From positions 141,276,241-141,340,240 of the forward strand of contig CM043945.1 of assembly GCA_014529385.2 (NCBI GenBank): a stretch of DNA of 64,000 bases. The letters run 5' to 3'. The notes beneath the pieces are model-generated. The model worked only from the letters and a program-made list of their open reading frames with translations, had not been told where the DNA came from and did no database searches. This document shows, one piece after another, positions 1 through 12,566 of this stretch; position 1 is the stretch's first letter; each line of letters begins with the position of its first letter. The position numbers and the translations under genes were made by a program. Source of the DNA: Adiantum capillus-veneris. Taxonomy: Eukaryota > Streptophyta > Polypodiopsida > Polypodiales > Pteridaceae.

Positions 1-836
1 AAAGCTAATATTCCTTGAGTTTTGGGGCACCTAATACCCTATTTTGCATAGTATACAACGATGGTTGATTTTTTCAATTATAGAAGAAAACGAAACATTC
101 TAGTATATCAAGTATAGCTTTCTCAATATTGTTAGTTTCTTGTGACAACTACATGAATTTTGTAGGTAGTAACCATATCTAGTCATAAGGATCAAATTTT
201 GCTAGATATTGAATAGTTTCTATGGGATTCTACAACTCATAATGTTGAACCTAGTTTTTTCATGTTTGCTGTATTTAGCACTTCATCTTTGTCCCCAAGA
301 TTCTCCTTGGTAAGAGATGTATTATTCTTTTGACATGCTCCATGGCTCCTTATGAACATAAAGGACAATAGGGAACTAAGAAAACATGCATATATTATTT
401 GTATTGAGCGTGGATATAGAAACTTTGTTGATAGGTTTGCAGAATCGTAAAAATTAAACTTTTTTGTACCTATTTATTTTGGCAAAACAAAAAATAGTGA
501 GTGAGAAGCAATCATATGTTCTGATCACCAACCCATTGAAGTTAACTAGGGAATTTATCTCAAGTCCTACAAAAATCTCTAATCTTATTTTTATGCAACA
601 AAACGTAAGAAATTACTGTTTTGATGAAAATGCAATGGTCCATCAACTTTGGAGGCTTGGTGTGACCAAAAGATGAGAAATTTTACAAGTTTCTTATTTT
701 TTCCATGTGTAGTAGGCCTTGAACTATAACCTCATGAAAGGATTTTACAAAATGAGTGGATCTACTATGGTTTTGGAGATTTTTTTCAAAACCCTGAAAG
801 GACACTTTTATGTCTTGTTAGGTTACCAACCTAGTG
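1..836 (+). mobile_element. TTAA-flanked inverted-repeat transposon, copy T1 (cut by window edge)
   Basis: This stretch matches, in opposite orientation, the complete copy T2 at 32493-33812 and, near its right end, copy T3 at 61217-61432. Its right end reads CTAGTG followed by TTAA at 837-840, the same end as T2 and T3. The left end lies outside the window, since the match to T2 stops where the window begins and about 490 bp of T2 are missing. No transposase is encoded; the 70-codon ORF at 464-676 is not convincing. The element interrupts the RNase H frame of Copia A at a TTAA that fits the expected Leu-Lys codons (CTTAAG), which argues that TTAA is target sequence and not part of the element. 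Confidence 0.75.
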
Positions 837-840
837 TTAA

Positions 841-3271
841 GACAAATTGATTCTTTGCATGCCTCTGATGCTGCAACATATTCAGCCTCTGTAGTAGACT
901 GAGTAACACAATCTTGTAATCTAGAACGCCATGATACTGCTCCACCAGCCAATGTAAAGACATACCCTGACGTAGACCTTCGGTTGTCTAAGTCACTTTC
1001 ATAATCTGAGTCTGTAAAACCCTTTACACTTAGCTCCTGACTCCCATAGCATATACACATACTCTTTGTAGCTTTCAGGTATCTCAATATTCCTTTCACT
1101 GCCTCCCAATGTTTCTTGCCTTGGTTTGACATGTATCGACTTACTACTCCCACTGCAAATGCAATGTCTGGGCGAGTAGCAATCATTGCATACATCAAAC
1201 TACCCACTGCAGACGCATATGGAATCTTATCCATTTCAATCTGTTCTTCCTCAGACACAGGACAATCTTGTTTGCTAAGTTTCACATATGGTGGCAATGG
1301 AACACTCAATGCCTTTCCCTTCTCCATATTGAAACGTTGCAAAACCTTGTCAATATACTCTGTTTGAGATAACCAAATCAACTCTTTGATCTGTCTCTCT
1401 CAATGCGCATACCAAGTATATGACTTGTCTCACCCATGTCTTTCATGTCAAACGATTTTGCCATCTTTGACTTCAAAGCTGAAATTTCTTCCAAGTGCTT
1501 GCCAGCAATCAACATGTCATCCACATACAAAATAAGGGTTAGCCAACTGCCATCCTTAGCCTTCTTTGTATATAGACAGTGTTTGAACTCACTACGTTTA
1601 TAGCCTTGAGAAAGCATAAACTTGTGGAATTTATGGTACCATGCCCTCGGTGATTGTTTTAAGCCATAAATACTCTTTAACAACTGGCATACCCAATCTT
1701 CCTTGCCTTTCTCAACAAACCCTTCTGGATGCTGCATGTAAATTTCCACATCTAAATCACCATGCAAGAACGCTGTCTTGACATCCATTTGGTGCAACAC
1801 CAAATCTAATATGGCAACCAATGCAAGAAAGCATCTCAATGTAGTCATCTTGACCACCGGAGAGAAGACTTCATCAAAGTCAATGCCTTGTTCTTGCTTA
1901 AAGCCCTTGGAAACAAGCCTTGCTTTGTACTTTGGCTGACTATCATGAGTGGTGATCTTATACCTGTAAACCCATTTACAGGGTAGAGCCTTTTTGCCCC
2001 ATGGTAATTTAACTAGCTTCCATGTCTGGTTTTTATGCAGAGCTGTCATCTCTGACTGCATGGCCAATTGCCAATTCCCGGAGTCCTTCATTTGCACTGC
2101 TTCCTTGTAACATGAAGGCTCATTGCAATCAGTCAAAATGACATAATTCATAGATGGAACAAACCTATCAGGAGGTCGCGTGACACGTCCAGATCTACGC
2201 ACAATAGGTGGCTCAGGCTCAGCCACAACCTGTGGTTCCACTCTATCCTGTCCTTGCTCCTCTTGAGCCCTGACATTTTGTCTTGCACGTGCAGGTCCAT
2301 CTTCTTGGAAGACAACTCTTCTAATCTCCTCAACCCTCTCTGGTTTAGAATGATATTTGGATTCATTAAAGTGAACATCATTGTTGCGGACAACCTTACT
2401 GGATTCGGGATCCCAAAGTCTGTACCCCATCTCACCAGAATTACCATAGCCTAGAAAGATGCACTTTCTACTCTTTGGCTCAAGTTTGTTCCTAAATTCC
2501 TTTGGAACATGAGTATATGCCTCACAGCCAAAGACTTTGAGATGCTTGTATGAGGGCATTTTGCCTGACCATACCATCTCTAGCACTGAATCCTTCTGCA
2601 AGCTAGGAGATCTATTTACAAGATGAACAGCTGTTGATACAGCTTCAGCCCAAAACCCATTTGGCAACTGTGCATTAGACAACATACTTCTGACCTTCTC
2701 TTGTATGGTCCTATTCATCCTCTCAGCAACACCATTTTGAGGAGGATTGTAAGGAGCAGTAAGTTCACGTTTTATACCTTTTGACTCACAAAAGTCCTGA
2801 AAGGCCTTTGAAACATACTCTCCACCATTGTCAGTGCGTAAGCATTTAAGCTTCTTGCCACTTTGATTCTCCACAAGTGTCACAAACGTTTTGAAAACAC
2901 TAAATGCTTCATCCTTGTGCTTGAGAAAGTAAACCCATACTTTCCTCGAGTAATCATCTATAAATGTCATAAAGTAAGAAGCTCCCCCTAGAGATAGGTT
3001 AGGCATAGGTCCACACAAATCACTATGAACAAGTGCCAACTGTGTATCTCTTCTACTGCTTCTATGCTTATGTGGCTGCTCTGTTTTCTTACCATACAGA
3101 CAATGTTCATAGAATTCAAAATCATTAAATGAAAAGCCAGGAAAATAACCAGAACGAGACGAGATTTCAATTCCCTTCTTGGACATATGTCCTAACTGGC
3201 TATGCCACAAAGAAACGTTCGGCTGCTCGGTTACATTGATTACATTTTTAGAGACATTTGATACATAAATC
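841..3271 (-). pseudogene. Copia A pol: integrase, reverse transcriptase, RNase H
   Basis: The minus-strand frame from 3271 to 1381 shows the GAG-pre-integrase motif (WHSQLGHMSKKG), the integrase core (DLCGPM, TDNGGEY and the PPQNGVAER segment) and the reverse transcriptase with GCKWVYRYK, KARLVSKGF and an intact catalytic YVDDM. At 1381-1384 the frame shifts by one base (reading AGTTGATTTGG), and the next frame, 1381 to 841, gives the end of RT plus RNase H with the STSGYVF and STTEAEY motifs. The product would copy and integrate the element's RNA in cytoplasmic particles. The frame ends where T1 begins, adding a few foreign residues. The segment upstream of 3271 continues at 24552. Confidence 0.9.
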
Positions 3272-3275
3272 ATGT

Positions 3276-5266
3276 TGAGAGCGGGTTTTTGAGATGGGGC
3301 TCAACTCAAGGCTCCCACCAGACAACCACTCCGTGAGACCCTACACACGCATATTTCTTAGGGGCACCACCCTCTTTTATGGAGAAAGAAGGAAACCAAA
3401 ACAAACCATATACAACACACACACGCACACACACATACACACACACTCACACCTTCCTTATGTGCTTCAACACAAAATGCCCTTCAACACACTCCTTAAG
3501 CAATCCCTTTGAACACTGCACAAACTCACATGCAAAGATTGACCTTCACCATGTTAGTGCTCATATACTTCTAAGAAAAGCAAGCACAAAACCTCAAAAC
3601 TCAAAACACCATAATGCACAAATACTTGACAACTCCTTTCCTTTCCCAACAGAAGAGACTACTTACACACATAAGGCGACATGCATAGAGAGCTCTTCTC
3701 CATCTATGCAGCCCCAAGACTTACTTACACACAACATAAGGAGAGAAGCCAAGCAAATAGACACCATGGTGCACAAAAACTTTCTCAACAAACAAGCAAA
3801 CCAATGAGCACAAAATATGAGAAGCTGCCAAGATATACTTACCAATTTTGCATGCGTTTAGAGCAAAAGTGTGACGACGACACCCCAATTGCAACGATTT
3901 GTTGATCAAACCATGAGACAGATCATTGAACTTGATATCCTTGCTCTCATATAGAATCTACAATCCTTATTTCGGGATGAGTATGGTAAGAGAAATATTT
4001 GCAAGAGAATGGTAGCAATAGCATATTGATGCTCTCTCTATGGTGCCGCTTATGATAGCGAGCTTAGGAAATGGATAGGGAGACAAGAGGAGAGAGATAT
4101 TAGGGCTTCCCTAACCTTAGAGGAGCTTATTTGCAGCAATGGAGTAGGTGTGTGTATTTTTGTGTTTGCCAAAGGGCCTTTTTATAGTTGTACAAGACCT
4201 TGGGTTCGGTTAAACTTGACTAGGGTAGGTAATTAACCATAGTTAGGTTCCCTTTTCACCATTCCTTCAATTATGAAAATAAGGGACTTATTTTTTCATT
4301 AAAAATATCCTTTTAGGTCGTGGAGGCTCCATAAGGGTTGATAATGTATGTGGGCCCCACCATGATGTCCGTCCAGTGGCTCCTGCAGAGTGTCCCCATC
4401 CTGTTTGTTGTGTCTCTGGAAGCATCTTGAGCCGACCCCTCCACATGCAAGCGGTTTTTAACTTCCCATTGGTATTTTAGAATGTTGAAGAAGTCAAGAA
4501 AACTTTTCACCTTTGTGGTTTACGTGATTGTAACTTTGACCTGTAGTAACAGTTTCCGCAACACCTTGTTTTCACCATAACTTTCAGCCTGTAACTCAGA
4601 ATTGGGTGCTATAAAAGACAAAGTTGACCTTCTCAAAGTGTTTAAGCTGATTTTGGAGTGTTCCTCAAGTATACCCATGAGCTAAGGCATTCAAGATGCA
4701 TCCAAAACACCTTTTGAACCAAGTCTCCTTGTAGGGGGCCCTTTAGCATGCATCCAAGGTGTAGCATGCTTTTTCAAAAGAGAATCCACCTTAAACAAAT
4801 GAGGTAGGCTCCAATAAAGTTTGATTTATTGGGGATATACATTATATTTAAGATTTTTTGACCAACACAAGTAAATGATCCAAGACTTGGGTCACATAGT
4901 GGTGGGGAAGGGAAGGCCTACGAGGTTAACCCTACCCTTGAGAGAAGATGGGTAAGATAAGTGCCCATAAATTATTTAGTTACAAATTATGGGATTTAGA
5001 TAGCTATTTAAATTAGTAAAGGTAATTAGTTAAAAGACTATACAGTAAAAAAACTAGGAGAGTAGAATTAAGTTTACTATTTATATTTAGCATGAAGAGA
5101 GAAATATGATGTAAATGCATAAAGATCTAAGAAGGGTAAGGTGTTTGTATGGAAAAAGGCTATTACGGAAAGAGAGAATGAACACTAGGTTAAAAATTTG
5201 ATTAAAAATATATACATTTGAGTAGAAATGTAGTGCAAATGCAAGGTTACCATTTAACGCTACTCA
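3276..5266 (-). repeat. Element C 3' LTR
   Basis: This direct copy of 22559-24547 is about 96-97% identical by eye. It contains a CA-rich microsatellite near 3415-3450 and a TATA-like box read on the minus strand at 4177-4186 (TATAAAAAGG). A pyrimidine-rich run at 5330-5390 lies just outside it in the internal region. The His/Thr-rich ORFs across the CA repeat are microsatellite artefacts. Confidence 0.93.
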
Positions 5267-5295
5267 TATTAGTCCTCCCCCTTCATCTAGGATCA
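5267..5295 (-). other. Element C polypurine tract
   Basis: On the minus strand this reads as a run of A and G (AAGGGGGAGGACTAATA) ending at the 3' LTR start. That is the expected position and composition of the plus-strand DNA primer, and it fixes the element's direction. Confidence 0.75.
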
Positions 5296-5444
5296 TTCAT
5301 CCTCCTAGATGAAACAAAAGAGTTTTTTCTTTTTTCTTTTCTTTCTTTTTTTTTTCTTCTTTCTTTTTCTTTTTTCCTTATTTTTCTAAAAAAAGGAGGA
5401 CTCATATACACTCCTTTACTCCATTAGACCTGCTTTTCATTACC

Positions 5445-5805
5445 TCAATCCCATAAATTGGAGATGGGAGGGTTGCCTTGGGTATGTTGAGATTCCAAGG
5501 CTGGTTCTTCTTTGCACATCAAAGCTTTAAAAATAGGTGGAGCATTTGCCAAGCCGAAGGGAGCCATGCCAATTTGGATCTTAGACGATGTAGGTAGATG
5601 ACTACCTATCAACGTATTGATACGTTGAAAGTAGGGTTTTAATCTCCATCCATTGACTCTGGTCTTGTGGAGTTTTCCTGATAAATCTGCTAATCTGTAA
5701 CTACCATTCCCAAACTTTGTTTTTATCATGAAAGGTCCCTCCCATCTTTGCAAAAACTTTTTGTCAAGTCGAGTATCAAGTCGGTTATCATAGCGAAGAA
5801 CCAAC
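5445..5805 (-). pseudogene. Element C integrase C-terminal (GPY/F-like) fragment
   Basis: The minus-strand frame shows LVLRYDNRLDTRLDKKF, then a WEGPFMIK module, then NGWRLKPYF, which matches the C-terminal integrase module of Gypsy elements that lack a chromodomain. It continues the integrase at 17035-17326 in register when element D and one ATAC copy are removed. After the module the frame runs on into a tail with a segment resembling a reverse-transcriptase motif (FGLANAPPIF) before stopping at 5445. The first 13 residues of the computed ORF belong to the LTR of D. Confidence 0.82.
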
Positions 5806-5809
5806 ATAC

Positions 5810-8458
5810 TGAGGCGGTCCGGGGCGGGCAACAAGAAGAGCAACCTCTAGACACCCTTCAAGGCTCCCGTGCTGCTCAATGGGGCTGGGGCACAACACAA
5901 CACAAACCAAAACAACAAACCCACAGCCAAATCCCAACTACACAAGGGGCACCACCTAGTTTAAGAGCGAACTAGGACGCAAAAGAGGAGAATCGTTAGA
6001 GCAACCCACAAACAAGCAAGGAATTTACACTAACCCTAACACCAATGGAACACTCTCACACACTAAAACACGAGAGAGAGAGAGAGAGAGGGAGAGAGAT
6101 GGTGCTCGGGCTGCTTTGAAGTGTATCGTTAATGATCAAGCAAACATAAATATATACATGTAAGAAAGAGAGAGAAAGGGGGAGGGGGTGCTTGTTGCAT
6201 TAATACCTTCTTACAAATCTGTCATGACAAATCAAAGTGAGATTAGTATGTGTTCAACATAGCTTCCGTAAATTTCACCACAACACATCACAAGAAAAGC
6301 CACCCCAATCACTGTCTTAAAGCCAGGGGAGTCCTCTCCACCCTGTCGCCCTCTTACAGTATGTGGGATTTATGGCTAGATTGATGACAACACCAGAGAC
6401 AAGCTATCAAGAACTTAACAAAAAGCACCAAGACACTTACGCATCATTGTTGTCCATTACTTCACGTTGGAAGGGAGACAAAGTATCCAGCCTTAGTCCA
6501 AATCCACCCTCCTTGATTCAGCAAATGTTGGGCTTACACTAGTAGGAGAAATGATAGATTTCCTACTCTCAATTGAATGATCACTCTCTCTCTTACAATG
6601 GCATAGAGTTCCCTTGCTAATCCCCTAGTACAACACATGCACATGCATAAGACAATGAGCTTCCACTCAAGAGCTCCTTCTAGAGAGGTTGAGCTTGGCT
6701 TCTCAAGCTATAGCATAGTGCTCTTGCTTATGGCCCCCTTTTGTGCTAGCTACACCCTCCTTTTATAGCAATTTTGAAGGCTAGGGTTACTCCTCTAACC
6801 ATGGTTGGGTTAGATTTTCAGCAATTTATCTAATTTCTTTTGCTTGGAATTATCAAGAAGTTGGTGGGGAAAGAGAGGAGAGAGAAATGGAGGTGATAGG
6901 ACTTTTCATAGTGGGTTAGTGTTAGTAGAGTTAGTATTAATTTACAAATGGAATTGGATATTTACAATGGGAGTATCCATGAAGGATACAAATAAGGAAG
7001 AAAAACTCTTAAGAGGTAAGAAAAGGTGGATTTCTTACAAGGTTGATGCTCCAAGTCTCTTGAGTAGGGCCGATTTTGACGCTTGTTGACGGTCCACTAG
7101 CTTTGACGGTACATTTTTTCTCCACTCTTGACCTTCATTGAGAGACAAGGTAATTGAAGCTGAGTAATCAACCACCATAATGCTGTCTTTTAAGAGAAGA
7201 GGATGAATTTTGTGGTTTTTTTGATAGATATGGGTAATTTGGAGGAGGAAAAATGAGACTAGGTGGTCAATTTTGGAATGGAGTTGTGTGTGGGAGGTAT
7301 GAGTTCACCATGGTTTCTCTTATTCTTCAAGGTTGAGGAGAAGGTGAGTAAGGTGCAGAGAGGAGTGGTGAGAGAGGTGGGGATGATGAGTGGAGAAGTG
7401 TGTGTGAAAGAGGAAAATGATAAAGTGGAAGAGAGAGTGTGGCTACATAGCATGGGAAAACTGGGGTCCACTAATAAAATCATAGCTCACAGCTCGTAGC
7501 TCAAAAAAATATGAAAAAAATTGAGGCAAAAGTTCAGCCCACGAGCTACAACGTTTGTTTGTATCACCTTTTCAAATTCAGAGAGCAAGTAAACTTTAAA
7601 AATTCAGCAAAACCGACAATTTTTTTCCACTGCACAAGGTCCTTGTGGGGTCCTTCTTTGGATGATTCTTTTGAATACCTCCAAGAGTGAGCCCTCCATA
7701 GTGTATGTATGCATGCCACCTACCCTTGACCTTATTTGGTAGGTCTATAATTGAAGATATTGTTGAGATTATGATATAAGTGAATAGTACAACTAAGAAA
7801 ATCAAATATTGAGGGGTCTAAAAAATATGTACATGTCAAATATAAGTAATATAAGTGGAAAAAATATAAAGGGGTCAAAAGAAATCTCTCTCATTATGAG
7901 GCTACCATAAAAAGATAAATATTTTTTGTGTTCTAAAAAAAAACCAAAATAGATGTAGGAAGGGAAAAATCACAATAGTGAAAAAATATACACATAAATA
8001 AAACTAGTTTTTTTGGATTTTTGTTGGGGTGGAGTTACACCAAATATAAGAGAAGCTTACATGAAAATATTTCTATATGGAATAAAGAATATGAAAAATG
8101 GTAAGAAAAATTGTGGTAATGGTGAGGCAATGTACAGAGCATAAATAACACACACCTAGGTAGAAATATTTAAATAAATACCAAAATAATTATGAAAAAA
8201 TCTTTTATTTAGGCCCTATATACAAAGAAATATTTACATACGCATGGGCCATAATATACTTATATTTTTTATTTTTTTGGCTCAACTAGCCCAATGACTA
8301 GCTAATTGAGGGTTTTTTAAGAAGATATGGGAAAAGTCCCGTGACTCACGCACGCCTATGTACAGTGAAATGGTAGGGATAGCCAGAGTGTTTGGGTGAT
8401 TTTGGTAGGGTGAGGTAACTCACTGTGACAATTACAAAGAGCCGAAAAACGGCTATCA
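5810..8458 (-). repeat. Element D 3' LTR
   Basis: A 2649-bp direct copy of 14369-17030. It contains a GA microsatellite near 6070-6100 and a minus-strand TATA box at 6759-6767. The ORFs of about 70-80 codons inside (for example 6844-7089 and 7259-7483) recur in the other LTR only because the LTRs are copies; no protein family is recognised in them. Confidence 0.95.
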
Positions 8459-8475
8459 TTAGCCCTCCCCCTGGA
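8459..8475 (-). other. Element D polypurine tract
   Basis: Minus-strand reading AGGGGGAGGGCTAA immediately precedes the 3' LTR. It is very similar to the tract of element C, supporting common ancestry. Confidence 0.75.
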
Positions 8476-8486
8476 TGATGGTATAT

Positions 8487-9779
8487 TCATGTACCATCAT
8501 AGAGCATCTTTTCCAAAGAGAGTGCTTCAGAGTCCTTGACGAGATTTTTATTGTTTGGCCCCTCAGAATTTTGGCTAGAGTTACACTCATGATTCATGTA
8601 ACAATACTTACATGAGACAGTGGCCTTTTGACAGATCTTTGGTAGATCCTTTGGTAGAAGGCGACTCAAATAGGGCTTCAAGCGATACCCGTTTACTTTC
8701 CTGGAGTGCTCTTTACCATTCAAGTCCATAAGCTGATAGTAACTTGAATTGAAAGCCTTCTTGACTATGTATGGCCCTTGCCATCTTGTTTCAAATTTGG
8801 CATCAAAACGATTATCGAGTCGATTGTCATACCTTAGCACAAGATCTCCTTCATTGATGCCTTTGTCCTTCAGTTTCTTGTCAAGCTTCTCCTTTGTCTG
8901 TGTGGCTTTCCTCTTATAGCACTCGTATGCTGCTTCTCTTTTCCACTCAAGCTCAGCTAAGGTAAGAAGTCGATCCATCCATGCTTCTTGATCATCTTGT
9001 GCTCCTTTGCCATGAAGTCGCATTGTTGGAATGTTAAGCTCGATAGGCTGCAAAGCCTCTTGACCATAGACCAAGTGAAATGGTGTGAACTCCGTGGCTT
9101 CCCTATATGTGGTTCGATATGCCCACAAGGCACCATCCAAGAAGTCATCTCACAACTTTGTCTTGTTTTTCACCATCTTTCTAATGATGCCTGCAATGAC
9201 ACCATTAGCTTTTTCTACCAAACCATTTGATTGGGGATAGTAGGGTGTACTGTGACGATGTAGAATGTGAAGTTCTTCACAGACTTCTGTGAGCAATCCC
9301 TTTCTAAACCCTGGACCATTATTAGAAACAATCTCCAAAGGTGTGCCAAATCTACAACAAATGTGAGTGTAGACGAATTTGCTCACTGTCTTCTCATTTA
9401 CCTTTGCCACACTTTGTGCTTCCACCCACCTAGTCATATAGTCTACAGCCACTAGAATGTAGAGTTTACCATTTTTTGTCCTAGGCAAAGGACCCATAGC
9501 ATCAATGCCCCACTTTTCAAACGGTCCATTTGCAAGCACGATTTGCCTTGGACCATAAACCAATCTTCTATTCCCATTTACCTAACAATTGTGACAACTT
9601 TTACACCAATGTTGGACATCCACATGCAGACTTGGCCAAACATACCCCGCAAGAAAAATCTTCTTCACAGTTAATTCTTGGGCAAAATGACCACCACATG
9701 CTTCTTCATGCAAACCTTTTAGAATGGCTGGAATTTCCTCAATAGTTGGTACTCTTCTGCATACTTGATCCCTCCCTCT
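8487..9779 (-). pseudogene. Element D integrase
   Basis: Read on the minus strand, the zinc-binding region (CGGHFAQ..., WCKSCHNC) is followed by the catalytic core (GIDAMGPLP with VDYMTRWVEA, the FGTPLEIVSNNGPGF segment, and STPYYPQSNGLVEKANG) and a C-terminal module (LVLRYDNRLD, WQGPYIVKK, NGYRLKPY). No chromodomain follows, as expected of the Tat/Athila side of Ty3/gypsy. The frame is continuous with the RNase H upstream but carries nonsense codons at the start of this block, within the zinc finger (TAG after HNC), and a TGA before the WAYRT segment near 9143. It would insert the cDNA into the genome if intact. Confidence 0.88.
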
Positions 9780-10940
9780 TTAATAGAGGGAGCCTTCTAG
9801 GAAGAGATATGCGCTTGCCTTCTTCATGAGTCTCCTCTTCTGAGCCTTCGTGAAGTCTTGTGGAAACTCGCCCTCCAAAATGTAGCTAATAATGGGAGTC
9901 AATGACTCCAATCCCTGGTATCTCGGTTGCTTGACAGTTGCTGCCACCATGATGACCTGCACTTCTTTCTCAACACATGTAACTACTTGCTGTGCAAGTA
10001 AATCGGCATCTTCATTCTGTTTTCTAGGAATATGATATAGTTGCACTTCTTCAAATTGATTAAACAATCTACGAATGGCATGAACTTTTGTCCGTAAGCT
10101 TTCATTCTTGCATGCCCAAATACCTAAAATCTGTTTAACAATGAGAAGTGCATCTCCCTTTACCATGAGGCGTTGTATCCCTTGGCCAATGCACATCTTC
10201 AAACCATGAATTAGTGTGTCGTATTCTGCTTCATTGTTGCTAGCTGAACTTGGTAGATTGAACTTCTCTTTCATGACCACCTCTCCACTTGGGTTGAGCA
10301 ACACTAGCCCTCCCCCTGCTTTTCCTGTGGCTCGACGAAAAGCTCCATCAAAGAACAAGGTAAAAGCATTAGGAATACTTTTTGGTGGTGGTAATGGTAG
10401 GGTCTTTACTTCAGGCACCTTAATCTCCTTTTCATGCACCCTATAAGTGAGAATCCCTGCCAATTGTGCACGCACACTATCTTCTACCTTGAAAGAGTAT
10501 TGAAACTCTTGCAACTCCATAATCCACTTTGAGATCCTAGTACTAAGATTCATTTGAGATGACACCCAAGGGAACAAATTCTCTGCAGTGAGAATTACAA
10601 AAGGTTTTGGTAGCAGGTAGGATCTAAACTTTCTCACCGCAAACATGAGAGAAAGCATCATGAGTTTTGCTTCTGTGTAGTCTCTCTCCAAAGCATTCAT
10701 GACCCTACTAGCAAAGTAGATGGGTCGCATCCTTGTACTGTGGGGATCTTGTTGTAGCAACACAGCACCAATTGTTTCCCTTCCAACACTAGAGCTAACA
10801 AAGAATGTGTACTCCCAACAAGGAGGCATGAGTGTTGGTAGCTCTGACAAAATGACTTTAATGTTACAAAAATACTCTTCAAGCTCATCAGACCATGCAA
10901 ATTCTACTTGTTGTGTCAACTTTTGCAAAGGATGAAGCAA
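9780..10940 (-). pseudogene. Element D RNase H plus second archaeal-type RNase H
   Basis: The first half is the ordinary Gypsy RNase H following RT (VGRETIGAVLLQQD, RPIYFASRVMN, KFRSYLLPKPFVILT). The second half is another RNase H fold with the acidic residues in place: FFDGAFR, SNNEAEY, VKGDALLI and NEDADLLA. This tandem arrangement is characteristic of the Tat lineage of Ty3/gypsy. The block is open for 386 codons; a TAG near 10941 separates it from RT and a TAA near 9780 from the integrase. Confidence 0.88.
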
Positions 10941-10943
10941 CTC

Positions 10944-11888
10944 CTAGGCTAAGTGAATGAAGCGTGACATATACTTCACCTTCTGAATGAAAGAGATGAC
11001 CTCCTTAAGACTCTTTGGTGATGGGAGCTCAATAAAAGCCTTTGCCTTTGAAGGATCCACCTCAATGCCTTTATAGGAAACCTTGTGACCGAGCAAGATC
11101 ACTTCATCCTCACCTATGTGGCACTTGTCGGGGTTGAGTTGACCTCCCATGTCATAGAGCTTCTTTAAACCTTCTTCTACCCTTTGTAGATGAAATGATT
11201 TTGAGCTATAAATGCAAAAATCATCAATAAAAACCCTAATGGACTTTCCAAAGAATGCTTGAAACACCATGTTCATGAAGCGTTGGAAAGTTGCAGGAGC
11301 ATTTGTCAGGCCAAATGGCATGACTCTAAAAGCATAACAACCCCAAGGAGTGATAAAGGTTGTTTTCAATTGATCCTCCAATGCGATACCTATTTGAAAG
11401 TAACCCGAGTAGCCATCACACACAGTGTACTTCTCATGACCAGCTACTTCATTTAGTATCTCATCCTGAAATGGGAGGGGAAATTTTGTTGCCTCATTAA
11501 GTGGACCATAATCCACACACACCCTCCACTTGCCGTTTTTCTTAGGAGTGACAACAACGGGAGAGACCCACTCTGAATTCTCCAGTGGATAAATGAAACC
11601 TGCTGCTAGAAGCTTTATTACCTCCTTGAGTAGAGCCTGCTCCTTAATGACTCCTAGCCTTCGTAGCTTTTGAGCCTTAGGTGTGGCCTCTGGCTTCAAC
11701 TCAATCTTGTGTTGAACAACATCTACTCCACGCACATCGGTGTAGTCTTTAGCAAAAAGCCTCGGAAATTTTCTTAGCACACATTTGAACTCCTCTCTTT
11801 CATCCTTTGTAAGTGTTGTAGACAACATACCTTCTAACATTCCTTCATCTTCCACCTTTTGGTTCTCTTGGGATCCTACCTCTTCCAA
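10944..11888 (-). pseudogene. Element D reverse transcriptase
   Basis: Typical Gypsy RT: LGVIKEQALLKEV and PVVVTPKKNGKWRVCVDY at the start, FPLPFQDEILNEVAG, YSGYFQIGIALEDQLKTTF, MPFGLTNAPATFQRFMN, and the catalytic VFIDDFCIYS. The thumb follows with CHIGEDEVILLGH. The catalytic aspartates are preserved, so only the flanking nonsense codons (TGA near 11890 towards protease, TAG near 10942 towards RNase H) disable expression as a polyprotein. Confidence 0.9.
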
Positions 11889-11891
11889 ACC

Positions 11892-12452
11892 TCAAGAAGA
11901 GGTCTCCTGGTTGTTTGGCTTAGACCTTACCCCCATGACTTCAATGGAGGACTCCTCTTCAGTAATGCTGCCGCTACTTTCTTCTTCTGAAGTGTTTTCA
12001 GTCCAATCTTCTTCCGTCTCACTTCGAGATGATTCTTCATGGAGCTCCTCTTGGCGTTGCTCCTTCATGTCAAAGACAACCTTCTTGTGATTGTCATTCC
12101 TGCAAATTAGCTTTCCACTCTCCCAATCCTGCAAAGCTCGCATTTTCATTAGCCATGGTCTTCCTAGGATAAATGGGTAACCATTTCCCTTGGTAGACAT
12201 GACATAGAAATCCACTGCCTTCTTAATGCCAAAGGCCTCCACAAAAACATTTTTACAAATGCCTTTGCACCTAGCCTTGCTATTGTTTGCCATTTTCACT
12301 TTGATTTCAGGTGTCTCATGGATGTGTATGCCTAGTCTTTGCATGAGCCCTTCTGTCATGATGCAAATTTGTGCACCCCCATCCACTAGACCTTTCCTAA
12401 CCAATCTTCCTTTTATGTAACAATCTAGCACAGGTGTAATATCCTCGTTCAT
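11892..12452 (-). pseudogene. Element D aspartic protease
   Basis: The core reads GLVDGGAQICIMTEGLMQRLG with a second half PFILGRPWLMKM, matching retropepsin topology. The active site is D-G-G where DSG or DTG is usual; element C has the same D-G-G, so this is a lineage trait and not damage. A Glu/Ser-rich linker follows. The block continues in phase from gag through a single TAG at 12564-12566, at a codon where element C has Trp, and ends at TGA near 11890. Confidence 0.8.
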
Positions 12453-12566
12453 TTCAGCATGTGCAATTTTTACAACAGGAAAACTCTCGTTTACCTTTCT
12501 CCTAGTGCTAACTGCCTTTGTTAAATCCCTCCTAACTTGTGGGCATAATGCAAGAAACTGAGGCTA

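Noticed and set aside
2148-2454. ORFs on both strands within Copia A pol
   Set aside because: Shadow frames of the integrase-RT frame.
3294-3909. Overlapping ORFs with His/Thr repeats in the LTRs of C
   Set aside because: They arise from CA microsatellites and exist in both LTR copies without any sign of protein selection.
6844-7483. ORFs of 70-80 codons in the left LTR of D repeated at 15417-16101
   Set aside because: They recur only because the LTRs are direct copies; reading frames differ slightly between copies and no family or codon-level conservation supports them.
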